This document shows positions 15,368 to 26,583 of a stretch of 64,000 bases of DNA, piece after piece. The notes beneath the pieces are model-generated. The model did no database searches and was not told the DNA's origin. It saw only the letters and a program-made list of their open reading frames with translations. The position numbers and the translations under genes were made by a program. The stretch covers positions 248,001-312,000 of the forward strand of contig NZ_JATV01000006.1 in assembly GCF_000611675.1 (NCBI RefSeq), given 5' to 3'. The DNA comes from Flavobacterium succinicans LMG 10402 (GTDB lineage Bacteria; Bacteroidota; Bacteroidia; Flavobacteriales; Flavobacteriaceae). Position 1 is the first letter of the stretch. The number at the start of each line of letters is the position of its first letter.

Positions 15368-18346
15368 TTAATTGTTCTCGTTATGTCTTTCTTCAATTAA
15401 TTTTTTATCAGCAATAGAGATAGAATCTACTAATACTGGAGTAGCAATAAATAATGAAGAATATGTTCCTACTACAATACCAATCAACATAGCGAAGATA
15501 AATCCTCTAATAGACTCTCCACCAAAGATGAACATGATTAACAATACCACAATCATCGTTAATGACGTATTAATCGTTCTTGACATCGTAGAGTTAATAG
15601 AATTATTTACGATTTCAGCAAAATTACCTTTCGTTTTACCATCTAAGAATTCACGTACTCTGTCAAATACAATTACAGTATCATTCATTGAATAACCAAT
15701 AACTGTTAAGATTGCCGCAATAAAGTGTTGGTCAATTTCCATACCGAATGGCATGAATTTGTAGCATAAAGAATAGATTCCTAATACAAAGATAACGTCA
15801 TGCGCTACCGCAGCAATAGCTCCTAAACTATATTGCCATTTTCTGAAACTGATTACCAAATACAAACCAACAATAAGCATAGCTCCTAAAACTGCCCAGT
15901 ATGAATTTGTTTTAATATCTTCTGCTACTGTAGGTCCAACTTTTGAAGCCGAAACCACCCCTACAACTTTACCGTCGTAAGCATTTACAAATTTATCATA
16001 AGTAACATCTGCAGAATAATGCTTTTTTAAGGTTTCGTATAAAATTTTGTTTACTTCCTCGTCAGCTTCACTGCCGTTTTCTTCAACCTTATATTTAGTA
16101 GTAATCTTCAATTGATTGTCTTTACCAAATATTTTAGCCTCAGCACTTCCAAAAACCTTAGTCAATTCTTCTTTAATTTCCTCAGCTTTTACAGGTTTCT
16201 CAAAACGCACTTGGAATGTTCTTCCTCCAACGAAATCAACCCCTTGATCAAAACCATTTGTAGCTATAGAAATAATAGATACCACAGTTACAATAGCTGA
16301 GAATGCATAAGACCATTTTTTAATTCCTAAGAAATTAAAGTGGAAATTAGTAAAGAAATTTTTAGAGAAGTTAGTAACGAATGACAAGTCATTTTTACCT
16401 GCAATATTTCTATCAATAAAAATTCTAGCAATAAAAATAGAAGTAAACAATGAAGTTACGATACCAATTAATAAGGTAGTAGCAAATCCTTTGATTGGTC
16501 CTGATCCAAAAATAAACAATACAGCACCAGTAAGAATATGGGTTACGTTAGCATCTACAATAGAACGCATAGCACCTTTCCAACTGTAAGAAGCAATAAC
16601 AGCTTCATTCAATGTTTTACCTAAACGTAATTCTTCTTTCGCTCTTTCGTAAATAATGATGTTCGCATCCACTGCTGTACCCATTGTTAAAACGATACCC
16701 GCAATACCAGGCAAGGTCAACACCGCACCTAAACTTGCTAAAATTCCGAACAAGAACAACAAGTTAACCGCCAATGCGATATTTGCATACCAACCTGCCT
16801 TACCATAATATACCATCATCCAAAGCGAAACTAATAAAAGCCCAACTATTGCAGACATTGTTCCATTATCAATAGCTTCTTGACCTAAAGATGGCCCTAC
16901 TACTTCTGATTGAACAATATCAGCTGAAGCTGGTAATTTACCTGCTCTTAAAACGTTGGCTAAATCTTTAGTTTCTGTAATATCAAAATTTCCAGAAATC
17001 TCAGATCTACCACCAGAAATTGGTCCTGAAGATACTCCAGGTGCAGAATACACCACATTATCTAAAACGATAGCAATATATCCTTTAGTAGTATAAGCTC
17101 TTCCCGTTAATTCTTCCCATTCTTTGGCTCCTTTTGAGTTCATTTGCATAGATACTGCAGGTTTACCCATTTGATCAAAGGTATCCATTGCATCCGTAAC
17201 TACACCACCAGCCATTGAAGGAGCATCATTTCTATTTCCTTTTAAGGCATATAATTCAACCGCATCGATTTTTTTGTCTTTTGCTTTTGCATCAGCAATT
17301 GATGTAGGTTTCCCCCAAACAAATTTAGCATAACGCTGATCTCCAGATAATAATACTTTTACATCAGCTCTTTTTAAATATCCATTAACAACAGCAGTGT
17401 CTTTTGGAGAAAACATTCCTAAAACAGGCCCGCCACCTTGAGCAATAATTTTATCAAACAAAGGATTTTTGCCTGCTTTTGTAGCAGTTGAATCTTTTTC
17501 GTCAGCCAATAAAGCACTTAATGTATCTTTAGCTATTTTTTTAGTTTCAACTTTTGCCACTTCCGTTTTCTTCAAAACATCATTAGCAGCTACTAAGAAA
17601 TTACCAATTTCTTCAATTTTATAGGTTTCCCAGAATTGTAATTCTGCTTTTCCTTGTAATAATCTTTTGATTCTATCTACATCTTTAGCGCCAGGTAATT
17701 CAACAAGAATTCTTCCAGACTCACCTAATTTTTGGATGTTTGGTTGTGTAACGCCAAATTTATCGATACGCTCTCTTAAAACACCAAAAGCACTCTCAAC
17801 AGATTCATTAACTTTTCTTTTGATTACTTTTTGTACTTGCGCATCTGTCATTTGAAAATCAACACCACCTTCACCTTGCAAGCTTCTGTTGGCGAAAATT
17901 TCAGGAGACGCTAATTTTGTAGTACCGTTTGCATTGGCTTCAAAAGCCTCAAAAAAGGCATCCAAATAGGTTTGATTCCCTTTTTGATTTGCAGTTGCAT
18001 CCGCTAATGACTTATTAAAAACTGGGTTTTTAGAATTATTAGACAAACCTTTCAAGATATCCTTAACTGAAATTTGAAGAATAACATTAATTCCACCTTC
18101 TAAGTCAAGACCTTTATTAATTTGTTTGTCTTTAACCTCATTATAGGTAAAATCAGTAAAACCAAGGTTGAATACTTTTTCTTTCCCAATGGAATCTAAA
18201 TATTTTACTTCTTTGTCAGTGTTTCCACCAGCAAATGATTTTGCATCACTTTGAATCTTATCAGAAACAAATGTGAATGAAAGTTGGTAAATACTTACCA
18301 ATGCAAATAGAATTGCGAAAAATTTAATTAGTCCTTTATTCTGCAT
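15368..18346 (-). CDS. secDF: Fused protein-export membrane protein SecD-SecF
   Basis: A 992-residue fusion, the normal form in Bacteroidota, using proton flow to pull exported proteins off the SecYEG channel. The SecD half has an N-terminal membrane segment, DLEGGINVIL near residue 80, a long periplasmic domain, and about six membrane segments from 500 (GTAVDANIIIYERAKEELR near 556). The SecF half begins near 670 with GVDFVGGRTFQVRF near 705 and ends with a second six-segment bundle (IGYSMNDTVIVFDRVRE near 885). Insertion of the IS just behind the stop leaves the gene intact but splits its terminator. Confidence 0.97.
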   Translation of the reverse strand: MQNKGLIKFFAILFALVSIYQLSFTFVSDKIQSDAKSFAGGNTDKEVKYLDSIGKEKVFNLGFTDFTYNEVKDKQINKGLDLEGGINVILQISVKDILKGLSNNSKNPVFNKSLADATANQKGNQTYLDAFFEAFEANANGTTKLASPEIFANRSLQGEGGVDFQMTDAQVQKVIKRKVNESVESAFGVLRERIDKFGVTQPNIQKLGESGRILVELPGAKDVDRIKRLLQGKAELQFWETYKIEEIGNFLVAANDVLKKTEVAKVETKKIAKDTLSALLADEKDSTATKAGKNPLFDKIIAQGGGPVLGMFSPKDTAVVNGYLKRADVKVLLSGDQRYAKFVWGKPTSIADAKAKDKKIDAVELYALKGNRNDAPSMAGGVVTDAMDTFDQMGKPAVSMQMNSKGAKEWEELTGRAYTTKGYIAIVLDNVVYSAPGVSSGPISGGRSEISGNFDITETKDLANVLRAGKLPASADIVQSEVVGPSLGQEAIDNGTMSAIVGLLLVSLWMMVYYGKAGWYANIALAVNLLFLFGILASLGAVLTLPGIAGIVLTMGTAVDANIIIYERAKEELRLGKTLNEAVIASYSWKGAMRSIVDANVTHILTGAVLFIFGSGPIKGFATTLLIGIVTSLFTSIFIARIFIDRNIAGKNDLSFVTNFSKNFFTNFHFNFLGIKKWSYAFSAIVTVVSIISIATNGFDQGVDFVGGRTFQVRFEKPVKAEEIKEELTKVFGSAEAKIFGKDNQLKITTKYKVEENGSEADEEVNKILYETLKKHYSADVTYDKFVNAYDGKVVGVVSASKVGPTVAEDIKTNSYWAVLGAMLIVGLYLVISFRKWQYSLGAIAAVAHDVIFVLGIYSLCYKFMPFGMEIDQHFIAAILTVIGYSMNDTVIVFDRVREFLDGKTKGNFAEIVNNSINSTMSRTINTSLTMIVVLLIMFIFGGESIRGFIFAMLIGIVVGTYSSLFIATPVLVDSISIADKKLIEERHNENN

Positions 18347-18473
18347 TACTACTAAAAATTAATTATTTTTTTAATACTCTTTTTGTTCTAAACCTCAATA
18401 AAATAAGCGGTGACCTCGTTTTTTTTAAAACAAAAAAATCAATCGTGCATTATATCATTTTTTTTAAACCGAG

Positions 18474-18504
18474 CAAATATATCATTAACGGAATGATAAA
18501 CCAA
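18474..18504 (-). promoter_or_regulatory. Candidate promoter of secDF
   Basis: Minus strand: TTG (18504-18502), a 20-base spacer, TATATTTG (18481-18474). It is about 128 bases before the ATG, in the gap between the mdh terminator and secDF. Confidence 0.45.
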
Positions 18505-18521
18505 TTTTTTTGCCCATTAAT

Positions 18522-18560
18522 CTCAAAAAAAAACTGCAAAAGTGCAGTCTTTTTTTTGAG
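18522..18560 (-). terminator. Terminator of mdh
   Basis: A long palindrome: core actgca/tgcagt (18533-18538, 18543-18548) extended by CTCAAAA and TTTTGAG runs to 18522-18560. Confidence 0.85.
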
Positions 18561-18572
18561 ATGTAAAAATGG

Positions 18573-19508
18573 CTATACCAATACAGCTTTCAAATCAGCA
18601 TTCATTGCTCTTACAGCGTCTGCACTTTTGGCAAATGCTGCTTTTTCAGCTTCATTTAAGTTAATATCAAGTATTTGCTCTACTCCATTTTTACCAATAA
18701 TACATGGAACACCAATACAAATATCGCTTTGACCATACTCTCCTTCTAAGAAAACAGAACAAGCAATCATTTTCTTTTGATCATTCAAAATACTATCTAC
18801 AAGGTAAGCTACTGAAGCACCTGGTGCATACCAAGCTGATGTACCTAATAAACCGGTTAAAGTAGCTCCTCCAACCATAGTATCTGCCGCTACTTTATCC
18901 AATACTTCTTGAGAAGCAAATTGAGTTACTGGAATACCGTTATAAGACGCTAAACGAGTTAATGGAATCATGGTTGTATCTCCATGTCCTCCAATAACCA
19001 TAGCAGAAACATCATTAGCGGGTACATCTAGTGCTTTTGATAAGAAATATCTAAAACGAGAACTGTCTAAAGCTCCACCCATTCCGATGATTCTGTTTTT
19101 TGGCAAACCTGTTGCTTTCAACGCTAAATAGGTCATTGTATCCATTGGATTAGACACTACTACTACAATTGCATTTGGTGAATGTGCTAGAATATTATCA
19201 GCAACCGTTTTTACGATTCCAGCATTGATCCCGATTAATTCTTCACGTGTCATTCCAGGTTTTCTTGGAATACCTGAAGTAATCACTACTACATCACTGT
19301 TCGCTGTTTTAGAATAATCATTAGTACTTCCAGAAACTCTGGTATTAAATCCTGTATTAGTAGCACATTGAGAAATATCCATAGCTTTACCTTCAGCAAA
19401 ACCTTCTCTAATGTCTAATAATACTACTTCACTTGCAATTCCTCTGTAAGCAATTACATCTGCGCAGGTTGCTCCCACATTTCCTGCTCCTACAATGGTA
19501 ACTTTCAT
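18573..19508 (-). CDS. mdh: Malate dehydrogenase
   Basis: A 311-residue NAD-dependent enzyme of the LDH-like MDH type, converting malate and oxaloacetate in the TCA cycle. Visible: the nucleotide loop VGAGNVGATCA at residues 5-15, GIPRKPGMTREEL near 80 with the substrate arginines, VVVSNPMDTMTYL near 115, and the catalytic His in MVIGGHGDTTMIP near 175. Only 55 bases separate it from the gyrB stop and no hairpin is visible there, so gyrB and mdh may be cotranscribed. Confidence 0.96.
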   Translation of the reverse strand: MKVTIVGAGNVGATCADVIAYRGIASEVVLLDIREGFAEGKAMDISQCATNTGFNTRVSGSTNDYSKTANSDVVVITSGIPRKPGMTREELIGINAGIVKTVADNILAHSPNAIVVVVSNPMDTMTYLALKATGLPKNRIIGMGGALDSSRFRYFLSKALDVPANDVSAMVIGGHGDTTMIPLTRLASYNGIPVTQFASQEVLDKVAADTMVGGATLTGLLGTSAWYAPGASVAYLVDSILNDQKKMIACSVFLEGEYGQSDICIGVPCIIGKNGVEQILDINLNEAEKAAFAKSADAVRAMNADLKAVLV

Positions 19509-19563
19509 TTTAATTTTGTTTTATTTATGTATAAAAATTGATCCTTATAATCAATCCCCTAAT

Positions 19564-21513
<1,950 letters not shown>

Positions 21514-21542
21514 TTATTCTAAAATATATTTTCTATAACACG

Positions 21543-21578
21543 CAAATATACAAAAGCAGAAAGGATTTTAGTTCAAAA
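21543..21578 (-). promoter_or_regulatory. Promoter of gyrB
   Basis: Minus strand: TTTTG (21578-21574), a 23-base spacer and TATATTTG (21550-21543), 36 bases before the ATG. Confidence 0.5.
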
Positions 21579-21632
21579 ATGGCTTTTTAAGCGTCCAAGT
21601 TATCAACATTTATGGTTTATATCCCAAAACAA

Positions 21633-21660
21633 AAAACGCGCCTTAAAAAGGACGCGTTTT
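21633..21660 (-). terminator. Terminator of asnB
   Basis: Stem aaaacgcgcc (21633-21642) with gg-a-cgcgtttt (21650-21660, one bulged A) and T-run on the minus strand. Confidence 0.75.
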
Positions 21661-21692
21661 CCACATTTAAACCTGAATAACTAATTCAAAAT

Positions 21693-23369
21693 TTATGCTT
21701 TTACATAAGCATCATCGTGCACATTGGCCACGGCTCTACCTGATGGATCGTTCATGTTTTTAAAAGCTTCATCCCATTCTAAGGCGATTTTGGTACTACA
21801 AGCCACACTAGCTTCTTGAGGAACACACAAAGCCGCTGCATCACTTGGGAAATGTTCTGCAAAAATAGAACGGTAGTAATACTCCTCTTTTGAAGTTGGT
21901 GTTTGCAAAGGGAATTTATATTTAGCATTCGCTAATTGCTCGTCAGTTACTTCTTCAGCAACCACTGCTTTCAAAGTATCAATCCAACTGTATCCCACAC
22001 CATCACTAAATTGTTCTTTCTGTCTCCAAGCCACACTTTCAGGCAACATGTCTTCAAAAGCCTTACGAACCACCCATTTCTCCATTGGATGTTCTTTGTT
22101 GATCATTTTATCTTGAGGATTAATGCGCATCGCTACATCCATAAACTCTTTGTCTAAAAATGGTACACGTCCTTCAATCCCCCAAGCAGCCAAACTTTTA
22201 TTCGCTCTCAAACAATCGTACATATGAAGTTTCCCTAATTTACGAACGTTCTCTTCGTGAAATTCTCTTGCATTCGGCGCTTTATGGAAATACAAATAGC
22301 CTCCAAATAACTCATCGGCACCTTCACCAGACAACACCATTTTAATTCCCATTGATTTAATCACCCTTGCCATCAACCACATAGGAGTTGAAGCTCTTAC
22401 AGTAGTAACATCATACGTTTCTAGGTTGTAAATCACATCACGAACAGCATCCAATCCTTCTTGAATGGTAAATTTAATTTCGTGATGAATCGTTCCAATA
22501 TGTTCTGCCACTTTTTGAGCAGCAGCTAAATCTGGCGAACCTTCTAAACCAACAGAAAACGAGTGCAATTGTGGATACCAAGCATCTACTTGATCGTCTG
22601 ACTCAATACGTTTTTGAGCGTATTTTTTGGCTACCGCCGATGTAATTGACGAATCCAAACCTCCTGAAAGCAACACTCCATAAGGCACATCACTCATTAA
22701 TTGTCTGTGAACCGCAGCTTCTAAAGCTTCTTTAATCGCTGGAATACTAGTTTCATTGTCTTTTACCGCTTCATAGTCTGTCCAATCTCTTTTGTACCAT
22801 TGTACAAACTCACCATCTTTACTTGACAAATAATGTCCTGGAGGAAACAACTCTATTTTTGTACAATAGCCTTCTAATGCTTTCAATTCAGAAGCTACAT
22901 AAAAAGTGCCGTGTTGATCCCATCCTATATATAAAGGAATAATTCCCATATGATCACGAGCTACAAAGTACTCGTCTTTTTCAACATCATAAATAGCAAA
23001 TCCGAAGATTCCATTCATTTCGTCAATAAAATCAACTCCTTTTTCTTTGTATAAAGCCAAAATTACTTCGCAATCACTTTCGGTCTTAAATTGATATTTA
23101 CCATCAAACTGTTTGCGTAAATCGCGGTGGTTATAAATTTCGCCATTGGCAGCCAAAATCAAATTGCCATCTTCGCTTAACAATGGTTGTTTCCCTGAAG
23201 CTGGATCTACAATGGCCAAACGTTCGTGAGACAAAATCGCTTTTTCATTACTAAAGATGCCACTCCAATCTGGTCCACGGTGGCGGATAATTTTAGACAT
23301 TTCTAAAACTTGAGGTCTTAGGGTTTCTGATTTCTGTTTTAAGTCAAAGGCACATACAATTCCGCACAT
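21693..23369 (-). CDS. asnB: Asparagine synthase B, glutamine-hydrolysing
   Basis: A 558-residue class-II amidotransferase. Cys2 of MCGIVCAF is the glutaminase nucleophile; RHRGPDWSG, ILSHERLAIVD and NGEIYNH follow. The synthetase half starts near 210, with the PPi-loop SGGLDSSITS near 235 and LSGEGADELFGGY near 347. It makes asparagine from aspartate using glutamine and ATP. Stands alone; a weak promoter-like CATCTTTG lies upstream near 23410. Confidence 0.96.
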   Translation of the reverse strand: MCGIVCAFDLKQKSETLRPQVLEMSKIIRHRGPDWSGIFSNEKAILSHERLAIVDPASGKQPLLSEDGNLILAANGEIYNHRDLRKQFDGKYQFKTESDCEVILALYKEKGVDFIDEMNGIFGFAIYDVEKDEYFVARDHMGIIPLYIGWDQHGTFYVASELKALEGYCTKIELFPPGHYLSSKDGEFVQWYKRDWTDYEAVKDNETSIPAIKEALEAAVHRQLMSDVPYGVLLSGGLDSSITSAVAKKYAQKRIESDDQVDAWYPQLHSFSVGLEGSPDLAAAQKVAEHIGTIHHEIKFTIQEGLDAVRDVIYNLETYDVTTVRASTPMWLMARVIKSMGIKMVLSGEGADELFGGYLYFHKAPNAREFHEENVRKLGKLHMYDCLRANKSLAAWGIEGRVPFLDKEFMDVAMRINPQDKMINKEHPMEKWVVRKAFEDMLPESVAWRQKEQFSDGVGYSWIDTLKAVVAEEVTDEQLANAKYKFPLQTPTSKEEYYYRSIFAEHFPSDAAALCVPQEASVACSTKIALEWDEAFKNMNDPSGRAVANVHDDAYVKA

Positions 23370-23790
23370 AGCTATATTTTTTAATCTGATTATTTAATTT
23401 GATGAAGCAAAGATGACACAACAGATACAAATAGAAAACACAAAATCCACTTTTAGTTATAAATTATAACCAAAAATGGATTTTTAAGTAAAATATGAAA
23501 TACAAAACAGAACCAATTAGAAGAAACGCTTAAAATCTGTAAATCGAGAACGCTATCTAATTCCAAACACTATTTCATTATAGCCAATCCTATTTTTGTC
23601 ATATCGAGCGCAGTCGAGATATTACAAGGGTTCTCGAGTGAGCTACCATTGACGTTTTTGTTTAAGAAGGGTTTCGACTGCGCTCAACCTGACAATGCAA
23701 ATGTCATTTAATATTGCTTTTTTAGAATTAAAATCAAACCTCGAACTGACAAAATGGACTATTAAAAATAAGTTATTGCTATAATCACGA
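23370..23790. other. Gene-free spacer holding a long inverted repeat
   Basis: A 421-base gap between asnB and the amidohydrolase gene. Apart from the inverted repeat at 23597-23694 I see no gene or RNA in it. Confidence 0.6.
23597..23694. repeat. Long inverted repeat with CGACTGCGCTC arms
   Basis: Left arm tgtcatatcgagcgcagtcg (from 23597) and right arm ttcgactgcgctcaacctga (from 23672) are imperfect complements of about 22 bases around a 52-base middle. Arms with this CGACTGCGCTC core recur in many flavobacterial genomes as intergenic elements (from memory). It follows the stop of the amidohydrolase gene and could act as its terminator. Confidence 0.7.
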
Positions 23791-25416
23791 TTATTTTTGC
23801 TTTGATCCTTTGATATAAGTACTTGAAGGCTTCATCTTAACAATCTGACTAGCTTCCACTTGCATCAAATCGACATCAAAAACCACAAAATCCGCCCACT
23901 TACCGACTTCCAAACTTCCTTTTTCGTTTTCTTCGAAATTAGAATAGGCGGCCCAAAGCGTCATTCCTTTTAAGGTTTCTTCGCGAGACAAAGCATTTTC
24001 GATTTGGAAACCATTTTTAGGAAATCCTTTTACATCTTGACGTGCTACTGCAGCGTGAAACGTAAGCATTGGATTGACTTCTTCCACAGGAAAATCAGTT
24101 CCTAGGGCTATGGTACCGGCTTTTTGAAGTAGCTTTTTATACGCATAGGCATTTTTCAAACGGTCTTTCCCTAAACGATCACCTGCCCAATACATATCGG
24201 AAGTGGCGTGTGTGGGTTGAACAGAAGGAATGATTCCGAGTTTGAAATAATCAAAATCGGATTCCTGAATTACTTGTGCGTGTTCAATTTTCCAGCGACG
24301 GTCTTTTTTACCTGTCAATACTTCTTTGTAGATTTTAAGCAAAACAGTATTGGCCGAATCTCCGATGGCGTGTGTATTGAGTTGAAAAGGCGAATTGGCA
24401 ATTTGTTGAGCTACTGCTTTCAATTGAGGCACTGGAGACAACAAAGCTCCAAATTGTTTAGGACTATCCGAATACGGTTTGTGCATACAAGCACCTCTGG
24501 ACCCCAAAGCGCCGTCGCCATACATTTTGAATGAACGCACATTCAGTTGATTGGTTTTGTAGATTCCTTTTTTGAAATACAAATCCATATTTTTTTGATT
24601 CGCCGTAATCATCGCATAGACATTGATTTTCATTTTACCCGCTTGTTGCAAACTGTCTATCAAATGAATAATATCAGGTTCTAATCCTGCGTCGTTCACA
24701 GTAGTCAAGCCATAATCAAACATTACTTTTTCGGCATCCAAAAGCGCGGCGATTTGTGTTTTTCGGCTGGGTTTTGGAATGATTTTAAACACCAATTCCA
24801 TAGGATTGTCAATCAGAATTCCGGTTGGCTCACCATTTTGAAGTTCAATTTGTCCGCCTTCCGCTTTTGTTTTGGCGGTAATTCCAGCCATTTGCAGCAC
24901 TTTGGAATTGACCACAATAGCGTGCCCATCAATGCGGTTGAGCACCACAGGAACGTTTGGAAAAGCAGCATCGAGTGCTGTTTTGGTTGGAAATTTCTTC
25001 ACCGCCCAATCGTTTTGGTCCCAACCATTACCGACAATAAATGTTGGATTTTTTGCTTTTTGAAACGCTTTAAGGCGCGTAATTATTTCTTCGAAGCTTT
25101 TCGTGCCTCTTAAATCTACTTCTTGTAACGTTAGGCCATACCCATAAAAATGACAATGCGCATCTATTAATCCAGGATAAACAAATTTTCCTTTGTAATC
25201 TAAAATGATCTTGGAAGTATATTTTTTCAGAAGCGAATCCGTATTTCCGATGGCTAGAATTTTTCCATCCTTAATGGCAATAGCAGAAGCTTTTTCAAAG
25301 GCAGCGTTTACGGTATAAATGCTAGTATTGGTCACAAGCGTATCCACTTCTGTCTGTGTGTTAGACGTACAAGAAAACAGGAATAGGGATACAAAAAACA
25401 GATAAAATGATTTCAT
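23791..25416 (-). CDS. Amidohydrolase family lipoprotein (YtcJ-like)
   Basis: Start taken at 25416, where a lipoprotein signal begins (MKSFYLF..LFSC, Cys16); 541 residues. It is an amidohydrolase-3 domain protein: GKFVYPGLIDAHCHFYGYG near 75 gives the metal-binding H-x-H, later HAIGDSANT and KIEHAQVIQ near 355-385 supply further ligands, and GTDFPVEEVNPM near 455 the terminal Asp. YtcJ-type proteins are predicted metal-dependent hydrolases of amide or formamide bonds; the substrate is unknown. Lipid anchor places it in the periplasm or on the outer membrane. No operon partner. Confidence 0.88.
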   Translation of the reverse strand: MKSFYLFFVSLFLFSCTSNTQTEVDTLVTNTSIYTVNAAFEKASAIAIKDGKILAIGNTDSLLKKYTSKIILDYKGKFVYPGLIDAHCHFYGYGLTLQEVDLRGTKSFEEIITRLKAFQKAKNPTFIVGNGWDQNDWAVKKFPTKTALDAAFPNVPVVLNRIDGHAIVVNSKVLQMAGITAKTKAEGGQIELQNGEPTGILIDNPMELVFKIIPKPSRKTQIAALLDAEKVMFDYGLTTVNDAGLEPDIIHLIDSLQQAGKMKINVYAMITANQKNMDLYFKKGIYKTNQLNVRSFKMYGDGALGSRGACMHKPYSDSPKQFGALLSPVPQLKAVAQQIANSPFQLNTHAIGDSANTVLLKIYKEVLTGKKDRRWKIEHAQVIQESDFDYFKLGIIPSVQPTHATSDMYWAGDRLGKDRLKNAYAYKKLLQKAGTIALGTDFPVEEVNPMLTFHAAVARQDVKGFPKNGFQIENALSREETLKGMTLWAAYSNFEENEKGSLEVGKWADFVVFDVDLMQVEASQIVKMKPSSTYIKGSKQK

Positions 25417-25609
25417 AATTTTGAAATTGGGTTTGGTCACGCTAAGATAAGGAAAAGTAAAGTCTAAAATACTTTTAGTCTGCTTGCTAAAAAACAGCCT
25501 TAAATGAAGTCACATCCAATTTAAAAAACCTTTCCATTCCCGAGAGAATAGAAGTTTTAGAAAAAAGGAGACTAAAATTTCTTTTTTAGATACTAATACA
25601 AAAGTCCTC

Positions 25610-25816
25610 ATGTCCTTCTGTGGTATTTGCTTTGTTGTGGCAGTTGCTGGAGCTGTTTACGGAATCAATGCTTTTAAAGATATTCAAGAAGTAAAAAGAG
25701 AAGAATTTGAAAAAGGCATTTTAAAAGGGAGAGAACAATTTTATTATAATTTACCTAAAGACAGTCAAAATTTTTTAGACAATAAATATCCTGAATGGAG
25801 AACGAATCAATACTAA
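25610..25816 (+). CDS. Small membrane protein, unknown
   Basis: A 68-residue product with one N-terminal hydrophobic segment (GICFVVAVAGAVYGINAF) and a charged cytoplasmic-type tail (EVKREEFEKGILKGREQ). The frame remains open upstream to 25508 but has no ATG, GTG or TTG that I can accept, so the ATG at 25610 is used. A strong bidirectional terminator 25 bases after the stop supports transcription. I do not recognise a family. Confidence 0.55.
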   Translation: MSFCGICFVVAVAGAVYGINAFKDIQEVKREEFEKGILKGREQFYYNLPKDSQNFLDNKYPEWRTNQY

Positions 25817-25840
25817 ATTTCATTGCCCTTTTGGTAAAAA

Positions 25841-25868
25841 AATAAGCTGTCATTTTTGACAGCTTATT
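25841..25868. terminator. Bidirectional terminator
   Basis: Perfect 12-bp stem aataagctgtca (25841-25852) with tgacagcttatt (25857-25868), 4-base loop, A-run and T-run on the outside. The stop codon of the lipoprotein gene on the minus strand (25864) overlaps one arm. Confidence 0.9.
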
Positions 25869-26223
25869 TTTTTTTAAATTTAGGCAGTATAATAATAGCT
25901 ACCCCTGAGTTCTGAGATTTTTCTTGAATTAATTTTCCTTTGGAATTAAAAATTTTTATAGTTAACAAAGTTTTTTCATCCTCACAGCTTGCATAAAAAA
26001 TTTTTTCGCTATATCTAGGCACAGAAACAACTTCTTTATGTACTTTTTTAATGTACTTACCTCCAATGATCCCAGTACCGCTGATTAATACATTAGAATC
26101 CGGATTATTACTAATAAAAACAACATTTAAATCATAATATTCGTTGTTATTGTCATCTGAAGAACAAGAATATAATGAAAAAATGAATACGGATAAAAAG
26201 AAAAACAATATTTTTTTTTTCAT
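25864..26223 (-). CDS. Small lipoprotein, tandem duplicate 2
   Basis: Start taken at 26223 (MKKKILFFF); the five codons above it are probably leader. 119 residues with a lipobox LYSC (Cys20) then SSDDNNN, an acidic run resembling surface-export signals. The body is beta-rich (DLNVVFISNNPDSNV, LLTIKIFNSKGKLIQEK). It is nearly identical to the gene just upstream, differing by small changes such as an extra residue in GIIGGKY and a longer basic tail. Last gene of a three-gene operon (11-base gap). Function unknown. Confidence 0.8.
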   Translation of the reverse strand: MKKKILFFFLSVFIFSLYSCSSDDNNNEYYDLNVVFISNNPDSNVLISGTGIIGGKYIKKVHKEVVSVPRYSEKIFYASCEDEKTLLTIKIFNSKGKLIQEKSQNSGVAIIILPKFKKK

Positions 26224-26234
26224 AATTTTTTTTA

Positions 26235-26579
26235 TCAAAATTTAGGCAGTATAATAGTTACCACTGAGTTCTGAGATTTTTCTTGAATTAATTTCCCTTT
26301 GGAATTAAAAATTTTTATAGTTAACAAAGTTTTTTCATCCTCACATCTTGCATAAAATTTTTTTTCGTTAGATCTAGGCACAGTAACAACTTCTTTATGT
26401 GCTTTTTTAATATACTTACCATCAATACCAGTGCCGCTGATGTATACATTGGAATCTGGATTATTACTAATAAAAACAACATTTAAATCATAAGATTCGC
26501 TGTTATTGTCATCTGAAGAACAAGAATATAATGAAAAAATGAATACGGATAAAAAGAAAAATAATATTTTTTTTTTCAT
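26235..26579 (-). CDS. Small lipoprotein, tandem duplicate 1
   Basis: 114 residues, signal MKKKILFFF with lipobox LYSC (Cys20) then SSDDNN. Same sequence class as the gene downstream, with the first 26 residues identical. It begins 4 bases after the stop of the 528-residue lipoprotein gene, so the genes are transcribed, and perhaps translated, together. The duplication covers about 350 bases including the ribosome-binding region. Function unknown; an accessory or protective partner of the large lipoprotein is one guess. Confidence 0.8.
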   Translation of the reverse strand: MKKKILFFFLSVFIFSLYSCSSDDNNSESYDLNVVFISNNPDSNVYISGTGIDGKYIKKAHKEVVTVPRSNEKKFYARCEDEKTLLTIKIFNSKGKLIQEKSQNSVVTIILPKF

Positions 26580-26583
26580 AATT

